Source of the DNA: CAYVIB01 sp964451365
Lineage (GTDB): Bacteria; Pseudomonadota; Gammaproteobacteria; Pseudomonadales; Cellvibrionaceae
Assembly (NCBI GenBank): GCA_964451365.1
Contig: CAYVIB010000041.1
Coordinates: 1-39,688 of the forward strand
Direction of reading: 5' to 3'
Length of the DNA stretch: 39,688 nucleotides
A model generated the notes under the pieces. It had not been told where the DNA came from, ran no database searches, and saw nothing but the letters and a program-made list of their open reading frames with translations. The stretch's first letter is position 1, and each line of letters begins with the position of its first letter. Below, in pieces: positions 16,686 through 24,462 of this stretch. Position numbers and translations under genes: made by a program.

Positions 16686-17849
16686 ATGAATTCAGTTCTC
16701 TTTAACGTTCACGATGTCGCCCTGCTTGTGCGTGTTGGCGAATGTGGCTTGTTGGCGGTGTTGTTTATTGCCCATCGGGGCAGCAAACCCTATAGCCATA
16801 TCTTGCTCGCGGCGTTTCTACTGCTAAACGCCATGATCGCGATGCATATTCTTATATTGTGGGGAGAGGTTTTTCGGTTTTTGGCTTTTAGTTTCAGTCC
16901 AGGACTGTTTTTTATATTCAATTTTGCTTACTTCCTCCAGGGCCCTGTGCTGTACTGGTATACAAAGTCATTGATATACAAGGATTTTAAATTCGTTGCG
17001 CACGACGCGCTTCATCTTATACCGACAGTGGCAACACCGGTGATCCTGTATTTTCTGTACTATCGCCGTCCAATCGAGGTAAAACAGGGAATCGCCCTGA
17101 ACTTTCAGGATTATGGGGCCTACGAACCCGGGTTTGACTGGCTTGTCCACCCAGAGAAAGTCGTTGTTGTCAATTACGGTGTTGCATGCCTTTACCAGCT
17201 TTTTAAATATCGTCATCAAATCAAGCAGGATTACTCCAACATCGAACGCATTGACCTTACCTGGTTGTTACTGTTAATTGGCGGCTTTCTCGCAGCGTGG
17301 GTTTGCTTTTTGATCGCCCACATATTTGGAATATTCCACTACACCCAAACAGGCAAAGTGATGGCCGTAGTCGCCAATTACGTTATATTCATCCTGCTTA
17401 CCGTGCTTATATTCTACAGCCTTGTTTACTCGGAAATGCTCGAGGGTATCGGTTCAATCCAGGAAGAACCGGAAAAGACAGGCAAGGACGATATTACTCC
17501 AGAGCAGGTAGCCAAAATCCGAAACACCATTGAACAGGAGAAGCTCTACCTTAACGCAAAGCTGACGCTGGAGGAGTTATCAAACCATGTTGGCTTTCAG
17601 AAGCGCCTGGTTTCCACCGCCATTAATCGCTACATGAACCAAAACTTCCATGAATTTGTCAATCGCTACCGTATCGAAGAGGCAAAACGTGTATTGAGTT
17701 GTGCAGATTCGGAAGTGGCTATTGCGGATATAGCCACCAGTGCCGGCTTCAACAGCAAGGCTGCTTTTAATCGCTTCTTCAAAAAATTCACCGGAATGAC
17801 GCCAACCCAGTTCCGCTACTCGCAAACCGGCAATAACAACGTCGATTAA
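16686..17849 (+). CDS. Membrane-bound AraC-family transcription regulator
   Basis: A DNA-binding regulator anchored in the inner membrane. The N-terminal half has about seven hydrophobic segments between residues 10 and 250, and the C-terminal 100 residues form an AraC/XylS helix-turn-helix domain. Signs are KLTLEELSNHVGFQKRLVSTAIN for the first helix pair, and VAIADIATSAGFNSKAAFNRFFKKFTGMTPTQFR for the second and the family end motif. Such 7TM-HTH proteins sense extracellular or membrane signals directly. The start is ambiguous: ATG at 16686 (387 aa), or an upstream TTG at 16593 with AAGG before it (418 aa). It lies 213 bases upstream of the GH16 gene on the same strand, and may control it. 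Confidence 0.85.
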   Translation: MNSVLFNVHDVALLVRVGECGLLAVLFIAHRGSKPYSHILLAAFLLLNAMIAMHILILWGEVFRFLAFSFSPGLFFIFNFAYFLQGPVLYWYTKSLIYKDFKFVAHDALHLIPTVATPVILYFLYYRRPIEVKQGIALNFQDYGAYEPGFDWLVHPEKVVVVNYGVACLYQLFKYRHQIKQDYSNIERIDLTWLLLLIGGFLAAWVCFLIAHIFGIFHYTQTGKVMAVVANYVIFILLTVLIFYSLVYSEMLEGIGSIQEEPEKTGKDDITPEQVAKIRNTIEQEKLYLNAKLTLEELSNHVGFQKRLVSTAINRYMNQNFHEFVNRYRIEEAKRVLSCADSEVAIADIATSAGFNSKAAFNRFFKKFTGMTPTQFRYSQTGNNNVD

Positions 17850-17862
17850 GCCGCATCGGATT

Positions 17863-17892
17863 GGTATTGGTATTGGTATTGGTATTGGTATT
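17863..17892 (+). repeat. Hexanucleotide tandem repeat (GGTATT)5
   Basis: Five perfect GGTATT units directly follow the regulator stop codon and lie 170 bases before the GH16 start. Such a tract can change copy number by slippage. It is intergenic and in no supported reading frame. Confidence 0.9.
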
Positions 17893-18062
17893 TTGTGCCG
17901 TGGCGATACTTCGTATCACTTTAAGCCAAGCGCAAACTGCTTCTTTACTTGCCTGTTTTCCCTCCTCAGACTCTGTTGTTTGCCGGAACCGGGAAAATTT
18001 CGATCCATTCCTGATCTGGCACTCGAACAATACAATTAAAACTGTCAAGTATAGGATCATGT

Positions 18063-19511
18063 ATGCGAAACCTCCCAAAGATAAAACCTGTGTTGGCAGG
18101 AGCGGTTTCACTGCTACTCACGCCACTTGCGGCGTTTGGTATTACCTCCGGTAATGCGGAAGCCACACTGACAATTCAAAATGCCTGGGGCAGTGGCTAC
18201 TGCGCGCAAGTTGATGTTGCCAACAATGGCACGTCAGCCGTGACAGATTGGTCCGTTACACTGGACCCGGCGGGTACCCGGATTAGCAACCTCTGGAATG
18301 GCACTCGAAACGGCAATATCGTTATGCCACTTTCGTGGAACCAGAATATCTCCGCTGGCTCGTCAATCAACTTTGGCTTTTGTGGCAATGGATCTGGAAC
18401 ACCTTTACTTGCGGCTTTCCAGGCAATTGGCGGCGGCTCCACTACATCGTCTTCAGGCAGCTCTTCCAGTTCTTCTTCAAGCTCCAGTTCCTCATCCTCA
18501 AGTTCTTCTTCATCATCATCAAGCTCAAGCTCGTCTTCAAGCTCCAGCTCTTCCGGCGGAAACTGCACGGGAGGCGGATCGAGTTGCAACTGGTACGGAT
18601 CGGTCTACCCTCTTTGCTCCGCCCAAAACAGTGGCTGGGGTTGGGAAAACAACCAAAGCTGCATCGGGGCGGATACTTGCTCGGATCAAAGTGGGAACGG
18701 TGGAATAATCGATGGGGGCTGCTCTTCATCCAGTTCGTCTTCCAGTAGTTCCTCCAGCAATTCGTCGTCATCCACCAGTTCATCCGGCTCTTCCGGCGGT
18801 AGTTTTTCGCTGGTTTTCCGCGATGATTTCAATTCGTTTGATTCCAGTCGCTGGCAGCTGATGACACACTCCTGGGGCGGCAACCTGGCCTTGTTCTCTT
18901 CGCAAACGGTTTCCGTGAACAACGGAATGATGACAATAGCGCTGGACCCGGCTCCCGCGGGAACCCAGTTTGATGGGGAAAGCAAATCTTATCTGGGTGC
19001 CGAGGTGCGCTCAACAGCTACCATCGAATACGGTCGGGTAAGCGCGCGCGCAAAATTGGCAAACGGTTCAGCCGTTGTTTCCGCTCTCGTGACTATTTAC
19101 ACCCCTTGGCCGGCAGCCGATTGGAATGAGTTTGATATTGAAAGCCTTGGCCAGGACACCAGCGAAATCCAGTTTAACGCCATGGTATATACCGGTCCGG
19201 AACTAACACCTCCGGTGACCAACTCTGTCACTCCCACGCAATATCCATCCCTGCAACAACTGGGCTTCGACTCCAACGCGGACTTTCACGTTTACACCAT
19301 TGAGTGGACACCGCAAGAAGCCGTGTTTTTGATAGACGATGTTGTTTATCACCGTTGGGATGACCGAATGGATCTGATCGGCTTACCGCAAAATATCTTA
19401 CTGACCATTTGGGCTTCCAACTCCCCAGGTTGGGCCGGCCCCGTTACCAGTGAGACAGTTAACGCGGAGGCGGTTTACGATTGGGTCGAAGTGTGGCGGT
19501 ACAATCCGTAA
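18063..19511 (+). CDS. Secreted GH16 beta-glucanase with CBM2, CBM10 and poly-serine linkers
   Basis: Extracellular enzyme likely to cut mixed-linkage or beta-1,3-glucan. Order in the 482 residues: signal peptide (1-26), CBM2 (about 31-122, Cys47 and Cys107 as its disulfide pair), poly-serine linker (about 126-163), CBM10 (about 167-219, SCNWYG-GWGWENNQSC), second serine linker (220-246), GH16 (247-482). The catalytic motif is EFDIE with nucleophile Glu356, Asp358 and acid/base Glu360. The ExDxE form without an extra residue is typical of lichenases and XTH-like enzymes rather than laminarinases (ExDxxE). AGGA precedes the ATG by six bases. It converges on the GH12 gene. Exact substrate unproven. 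Confidence 0.9.
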   Translation: MRNLPKIKPVLAGAVSLLLTPLAAFGITSGNAEATLTIQNAWGSGYCAQVDVANNGTSAVTDWSVTLDPAGTRISNLWNGTRNGNIVMPLSWNQNISAGSSINFGFCGNGSGTPLLAAFQAIGGGSTTSSSGSSSSSSSSSSSSSSSSSSSSSSSSSSSSSSSSGGNCTGGGSSCNWYGSVYPLCSAQNSGWGWENNQSCIGADTCSDQSGNGGIIDGGCSSSSSSSSSSSSNSSSSTSSSGSSGGSFSLVFRDDFNSFDSSRWQLMTHSWGGNLALFSSQTVSVNNGMMTIALDPAPAGTQFDGESKSYLGAEVRSTATIEYGRVSARAKLANGSAVVSALVTIYTPWPAADWNEFDIESLGQDTSEIQFNAMVYTGPELTPPVTNSVTPTQYPSLQQLGFDSNADFHVYTIEWTPQEAVFLIDDVVYHRWDDRMDLIGLPQNILLTIWASNSPGWAGPVTSETVNAEAVYDWVEVWRYNP

Positions 19512-19612
19512 ATTAAATTTTAACAAGAAGCAACTGTGAAGACGTCTGGATCTGCTCCTACGTGATTGTGCCGGAAGGTCTCGCCACATGGACTTCTGCC
19601 TATTCCGTTCAC

Positions 19613-19722
19613 TGTAGGGGCGGGCCTTGCGCCCGCCCTTCTCTTAAACCAAAAATTCCACTCTTTCATCACGGTACCATCATCCGGAGAAAAAATGGTG
19701 GGCGGCGCTTTGCTTGCCCGCC
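19613..19722 (-). repeat. Dispersed hairpin motifs between GH16 and GH12
   Basis: TGTAGGGGCGGGC-CTTGC-GCCCGCCCTTCT (19613-19642) is the head hairpin of the dispersed element read on the minus strand. GGTGGGCGGCGCTTTGCTTGCCCGCC (about 19697-19722) matches the end motif of copy C. The sequence between them is not shared. These lie in the 270-base gap between the convergent genes. Confidence 0.55.
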
Positions 19723-19730
19723 ATAGGGAT

Positions 19731-19757
19731 AAAAAAACTGCCGTTTTCACGGCAGCC
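19731..19757 (-). terminator. Rho-independent terminator of the GH12 gene
   Basis: CTGCCG and CGGCAG form a stem around TTTTCA. Reading the minus strand it is followed by seven T, 27 bases after the GH12 stop codon. The plus strand side has CCTTTTG, so it may also stop GH16 transcripts. Confidence 0.8.
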
Positions 19758-19781
19758 TTTTGTCAGCACTATTTGCGGTAT

Positions 19782-21161
19782 TTAGTTCGGGGTACAACTA
19801 ATCGAACCAGGGCTGGGAGAACCCTGGAAACCAAACTCCGTGCTTTGCCCGGGAGCGAGGTTGCCGTTGTAACCCACGTTTGTCGCGGTTAATGACGTAC
19901 CCGAACCGGAAATATTCGCACTCCATGAATTGCCGGGCGTCACCGCGTTTTCGGTTCCGATATTCATCGACCAGCCATTCACGCTTGAGCTGCCATTGTT
20001 GGTTACCGTGAAATTGGCGGTAAAGCCACCGCCCCAGTCGTTGACACTTACCGAACAACCCAGGCCTCCGCTTCCACCGCTAGTGCTTGATGAGCTGGAA
20101 CTGCTCGATGAACTGGAGCTGCTGGAAGAGCTTGAAGACGAGGAACTGGAGGACGATGAACTGGAAGAACTTGACGAACTGGAACTGCTCGAGGAGGAAC
20201 TTCCGCAATTACCCACCGGGCCGCCGTCGCCGTACTGGTCGCTACAGGTATTGATACCAATACAGCTTTGGTTGTTTTCCCAACCCCAACCGCTGTTCTG
20301 GTTCTGGCATATCGGCCGGACCTCGCCATACCAGTTACATTCACAGGCACCGCCGCCCGAGCTGCTGCTGGATGAACTTGAGCTGCTGGATGAACTTGAG
20401 CTGCTTGAAGAACTGCTGCTCGACGAAGTGGAACTACCACCGCCAATATTCACGCTGTAATCGTTGACCGAGAAATCAAGGCCACCGGCGGACTGGCTGA
20501 TCTCGAACCCAAGCTGAATCTCGTGCAAATTGGTGCTGCCACTGAAATAGCCGTTGTTCGCCAACCATTGGGAGATCTGTGTGATATTGACGGTACCTGA
20601 ATTGGTGTGGCTGGTGCGCAGAAACGAGTAGACCGTTGCCGAACCATTGGTGCCCTCGTACAAATTCCACGTATGGCCGCCGACATTAACATTGGTTTCC
20701 ACCGGACAGGCGGTACTTGGGTATCCGCTGCAGCCGTAGTTGTAGGAGATCGGCCCCATCTCGCCATTCCAGTTGAGCCAAAGCATAATCTCGTAGGCAT
20801 AGTTGTCGTACCAGATGTCGAACGCCGTGTTGTAAGACCCGGAACCCGGACGACTCACATTAAACGAGGCGGTTATGTCTGGCATACTGCTGACCGTATA
20901 GTCCACATCCCGGTCTACATTGGGATAGGATTTAATACCGCCCGTATTGGGATGATCGGCTGTTACGCCCCAATCCCCTTCGTTATTTGCCCATATGCAT
21001 TGGGACCCGGCGCCACTGCCCCAAATGTTGTTGTAAATAGTGTATCCATTCACATTCCAGGTGGCCCACTGGTCGCAGGACTGAAATTCCTGCGCCTGGG
21101 CGAGAGAGGTAAATAAAACCAGCCCCGGTATCAGGGACCATTTCATCATTTTTTTAATCAT
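19782..21161 (-). CDS. Secreted GH12 endoglucanase/xyloglucanase with CBM10 and CBM2
   Basis: Extracellular beta-1,4-glucanase of 459 residues. Order: signal peptide (1-23, ending AQA), GH12 domain (about 25-239), poly-serine linker, CBM10 (about 273-319, CNWYG-GWGWENNQSC), a long second serine linker, CBM2 (about 366-459). The GH12 nucleophile is Glu124 in YEIMLWLNWNG; the acid/base is Glu220 in LGFEISQS. GH12 enzymes cut cellulose, mixed-linkage glucan or xyloglucan; the GH51-GH95 operon in this window makes xyloglucan attractive, but that is inference. AGAGGA lies upstream of the chosen ATG. Its CBM10 has a 25-base stretch identical, in inverted orientation, to that of the GH16 gene. Confidence 0.9.
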   Translation of the reverse strand: MIKKMMKWSLIPGLVLFTSLAQAQEFQSCDQWATWNVNGYTIYNNIWGSGAGSQCIWANNEGDWGVTADHPNTGGIKSYPNVDRDVDYTVSSMPDITASFNVSRPGSGSYNTAFDIWYDNYAYEIMLWLNWNGEMGPISYNYGCSGYPSTACPVETNVNVGGHTWNLYEGTNGSATVYSFLRTSHTNSGTVNITQISQWLANNGYFSGSTNLHEIQLGFEISQSAGGLDFSVNDYSVNIGGGSSTSSSSSSSSSSSSSSSSSSSSSSSGGGACECNWYGEVRPICQNQNSGWGWENNQSCIGINTCSDQYGDGGPVGNCGSSSSSSSSSSSSSSSSSSSSSSSSSSSSSSSSSSSSSSSTSGGSGGLGCSVSVNDWGGGFTANFTVTNNGSSSVNGWSMNIGTENAVTPGNSWSANISGSGTSLTATNVGYNGNLAPGQSTEFGFQGSPSPGSISCTPN

Positions 21162-22081
21162 GTCGACATCCTCTTGGAGTTTGGGAATTGAATTGTTCTT
21201 TTAAAAGACTTCACAAACATTTTTAATTCAAAAAATCTATTGTTTAATAACAAAATTTACGATACACGCACCTCCTTCATATTGTGGATTAATTTTATTT
21301 GAATTACCGACTGCCGCGAATTAAATTTTATACACCGCCAATTCAGCTTTAACCAAAGCGCAAATCGTAACGCATCAATGGTTTTATCACTGTTTTACTC
21401 TGGAATAAACGTACAATAACGAATCAAGTGACAGTTTTTCCACTGCTTCTTCTCATTTAAAATCCAAAATTTTTCGCACTTTATTTCATCAATAAAAACA
21501 GCATAAAAAATTGCGGTATCCATGCATTTAAAAAAAGCGCCGTCGGCTACTGCAACATAAGAAACCGCAGCTAAGCAGGACAATCCAGAAGGGAAAGGCT
21601 TTTTGTTAAATCTTTGAACGCGATTTTCACTGTTGAAAACCCCGGATACCTTTTATCGAATACCGGGGTACCGAATAAGGCCTGGCAAAAGGCACTTACC
21701 CGAATTTGCATCCAAAGGTGATTGGTACAGAGGTGCGGCAGGCCTCACTGCCACCGCGCAGGGGCGGGCTTTGCGCATGCCCCTGGTCAAAGTCTGCCAT
21801 AACGCCCTTGGCAACCGGGCTGACCATCGGCATGCATATCGGCCCGGTCGGGAAGTCGATCCGGGTTACAACACAACGTCGGCCTTTGAACAGATTGGGC
21901 TGCTGGAGAAGATCGCTAATTCCCGCGCTTAACAAAAAACGGTTTTACCAAGGATGAAATTCAGACACCTTTTGTTGGAAATCCCGCCCGCGCGTTTTCC
22001 TATGGTGTTCGCAGGCTTGTTGAATGTAAATTCAAGCTGTGGGGGGGGATGGCGGGTTGCTTACCCGCCGGATGGTGACGT
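21162..22081. other. Long AT-rich intergenic region with hairpin motifs
   Basis: No gene is supported in this 920-base gap between GH12 (upstream side) and the TauD-like gene (3' side). 21162-21600 is AT-rich and should hold the GH12 promoter. Three G/C hairpin features follow: CCCCGG/CCGGGG arms near 21641-21669, a degenerate GGGGCGGGC-GCATGCCCC motif at 21757-21786 of the dispersed family, and GGCGGG-TTGCTTA-CCCGCC near 22051-22070. Confidence 0.5.
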
Positions 22082-23044
22082 TCAGGCAAACGCCGCCGCA
22101 ACGCGGCGAACACCTGAACCCGGGGTCCAGTTGTTGGCTGAGTGTGCCCAGGTCAGGTTGTTCATAAGGATCAGTTCGCCCGGAGCCAGTTTGTGCACCA
22201 GTTTTTGTTTGAATAACGAATTGTATTTGACGCCGGAACGCCAGACCCGACGATCGCGGGCGTTGTCCAGCTGCTCCACATTAAGCGCTTGCGCGGGTTG
22301 ACGAATCAGGTTGCTCCCGGCCAGGAAGTTAAAGTATTCAACAGCGGAATCAAAATCCACACTCGCTACACTGTCCCAGTAGGTAAACAGGTCCCGATCC
22401 AGAATTCGGGAATGTGCTTTTCTCACCTCCGACAACACTTGATACAGTTCCAGCTCAGGGACGGGAGTATCAAGCTTCTGTAGTATTTCGTCCTTGTCGG
22501 TCAGCAGATCCTTTTCCAGGTCCACATGAAACATCATTTTGGCCTGGGCTTTTTCCACGGCCGTCAGAGAATGCTTTTTTACAACGGCTTTTCGACCCAG
22601 TTCTTTCAACTGCTCCCACGCTGGGCTTTCATTGTCGACATTAAAAAGAATCGACTCACCGCCGTCCGTGCTGTTCTCATAGCAATAAAAAGACGATAAC
22701 TGCATGTTCATGGCGCTTGTGCCTTCCGAATGAGGCGGAATGAATTCGTAGTTATCCCTCTTGTTCACCGTCATGTAGTAACGGCCAACATTCTGCCGGT
22801 GCCCCTGCGTAGATGCGAAACCCGCCTGAACTTCCAGTTGGTCCCGAAGCCCAAGCGCATCCGCCACCGTGGCGATGAGGTTGTCCGCTTCGCCGGGTTG
22901 CAGATCCCGGACAAGCACAACATTGTCTTGTCTCAGGGTAGCCAATATATCCGCCAGCAGAACATCTGCTTCCGATTTTGCCAGTATGGAAAGCTTGGCG
23001 TTATTGGTGGGAATCGCTTCATTTAATACTTCTGTTTTTTCCAT
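22082..23044 (-). CDS. TauD/TfdA-type Fe(II)/2-oxoglutarate dioxygenase
   Basis: Predicted cytoplasmic iron/2-oxoglutarate oxygenase, 320 residues. The proximal iron ligands are His105 and Glu107 (PPHSEGTSA), using glutamate in place of the aspartate usual in TauD, as in clavaminate synthase-like members. The distal ligand is His301 (NLTWAHSANNW), followed by the 2-oxoglutarate arginine at 313 or 314 (GSGVRRVAAAFA). A hydrophilic insertion lies at about 180-230. Substrate unknown; related enzymes hydroxylate amino acids or tailor natural products. It is a single gene, divergent from the HDOD gene, with no biosynthetic neighbours. Confidence 0.8.
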   Translation of the reverse strand: MEKTEVLNEAIPTNNAKLSILAKSEADVLLADILATLRQDNVVLVRDLQPGEADNLIATVADALGLRDQLEVQAGFASTQGHRQNVGRYYMTVNKRDNYEFIPPHSEGTSAMNMQLSSFYCYENSTDGGESILFNVDNESPAWEQLKELGRKAVVKKHSLTAVEKAQAKMMFHVDLEKDLLTDKDEILQKLDTPVPELELYQVLSEVRKAHSRILDRDLFTYWDSVASVDFDSAVEYFNFLAGSNLIRQPAQALNVEQLDNARDRRVWRSGVKYNSLFKQKLVHKLAPGELILMNNLTWAHSANNWTPGSGVRRVAAAFA

Positions 23045-23243
23045 CAGGTTGGTCCTATATTTTTTTATAATCCGGGCTTAATTAAAGAAAGGATTCGAAT
23101 GGGTCCGGCAGCGGCTTCCGGTATCGAGCGGATTCTATTATAGGTGCCGAAGTGGCGCAAACAGGCCGGAAGTGTATGCATTCGTGAGGTTTTCCCCGGA
23201 TAGCCTATACTTTTTGGCACGGAATTAGTCTTTTGGTGCCCTC

Positions 23244-24098
23244 ATGCTAGGTTCGGAGCAATACGCGGTCTATCGCACGGTGATAAAGCAGGTCCTCAGC
23301 GACACTGAGAAGTTGCCGAGTTTGCCGGCCATTACGCTCAAAATCCGCAAGGCCATCGGCGAAAGCAATACCACGGCGCAGAGCCTGGCGCGCTTGGTGG
23401 GCAAGGATCCAGCGCTGAGCGCGCTGTTGATCAAGTCCGCCTCCTGCCCCCTGTTCCGTCGTTCGGTGGCGCCCAAGACGCTGGCGGAAGTCGTCTCGAT
23501 GCTGGGTTTTGATGCCGTCCATAGCCTGGTGATGCTGCACAGCGTGCAAAGCCTGTTCGTACTCCGCAATTCCACGATGAAAAAGCTGTTCAGTCACACC
23601 TGGCAGCGCCTGGTGTTGAAGACGAGCGTGGCAAGCTTCCTGGCACAACGGCTTGGATACCGGCCGATTGATGAGGCCCAGATGGCGACGCTGCTGACCG
23701 AGGTGGGTTCGCTGGCGGTGCTTTCCGCCCTGATCGAAGGCGACCACACCCCTGACCCGGCAACCTACTTTGAACTCTGCCGTCACTACAGCAAATCCCT
23801 GGGCAGCGTGCTGCTGAACAAATGGAATGTGGATAAGAATTTTGTGTCAATACTGAAGCAAAGCGGGAATTGGGACGAAACAACGGGAGAAGAGATAGCC
23901 CTGATCGATATCGTGAATCTTTCGGTTTACCACACGGTGCTGTTGACAAACAAAAATGCCAGCCTCCCTCCCCTGCAATCACTTGCAGCGTTCCACAAGC
24001 TTTCGGAAGCGGACCGCGAGTGTGGTAAAGCGAATTTACTGGCGATGGTGATTGAAAACAGGGATGAGATTCAGGCGATCGTGAATACGTTTAAATAG
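23244..24098 (+). CDS. HDOD domain signalling protein
   Basis: A 284-residue cytoplasmic protein consisting mainly of an HDOD domain, a catalytically inactive relative of HD phosphohydrolases used in regulation of motility, biofilm and type III or stress pathways. The family signatures are LPSLPAITLKIRKAI at residues 24-38, ARLVGKDPALSALLIKSASCP, and AEVVSMLGFDAVHSLVM. No receiver, GGDEF or kinase domain is fused. Its partner is unknown. The gene stands alone, divergent from the TauD-like gene. Confidence 0.88.
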   Translation: MLGSEQYAVYRTVIKQVLSDTEKLPSLPAITLKIRKAIGESNTTAQSLARLVGKDPALSALLIKSASCPLFRRSVAPKTLAEVVSMLGFDAVHSLVMLHSVQSLFVLRNSTMKKLFSHTWQRLVLKTSVASFLAQRLGYRPIDEAQMATLLTEVGSLAVLSALIEGDHTPDPATYFELCRHYSKSLGSVLLNKWNVDKNFVSILKQSGNWDETTGEEIALIDIVNLSVYHTVLLTNKNASLPPLQSLAAFHKLSEADRECGKANLLAMVIENRDEIQAIVNTFK

Positions 24099-24462
24099 TA
24101 CATACACGCGAAACAACTCTTTACAGCACGCTCAAAAAAAGCAATTTGCCGTTACTCTCCCCGAATTCAGGCGGCACTGAATTCGGGTGCGGGTGTCACG
24201 TTGATTAATAATCGCATTTCATCAGCGAAAATTAATCCGCTTTCCTTCAACGCGAATGTTATCCGTAATTCCAACAAAAGCCTGGCTTTATAAAAATTGT
24301 TATGACGCCATGATCATCCTGAATTCGACAAGGTTAAAGACAGGCAGGCGCATAATATGACCTTTCTCTCGGAATAATTTACAAAAGTTGCTGTAATAAC
24401 CCCGCATGTTTGTGAAGCACCCGATAAGGCGACCGCCCCCACGATAACGAGAGGAATTTCAT
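24099..24462. other. Intergenic region before GH43 with perfect inverted repeat
   Basis: No gene supported. A perfect ten-base inverted repeat, CCGAATTCAG and CTGAATTCGG around GCGGCA, lies at 24161-24186. It has no T tract, so it could be a weak terminator of the HDOD gene or a protein-binding site 280 bases upstream of GH43. AGAGGA just before 24463 is the GH43 ribosome site. Confidence 0.5.

Noticed and set aside
18197..18783. Minus-strand open frames rich in Glu/Asp/Leu opposite the GH16 linkers
   Set aside because: They are mirror frames of the poly-serine coding tracts, low in complexity, and overlap a convincing multimodular enzyme.
19930..20460. Plus-strand open frame opposite the GH12 gene
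   Set aside because: Again a reverse-strand reading of serine linker and CBM coding sequence; no start signal or family features.
21395..21583. 62-codon minus-strand open frame in the long intergenic region
   Set aside because: No clear ribosome site, composition follows local AT-richness, no recognisable motif.
21633..21932. 99-codon plus-strand open frame
   Set aside because: Runs through hairpin motifs of the dispersed family and shows no protein-like pattern.
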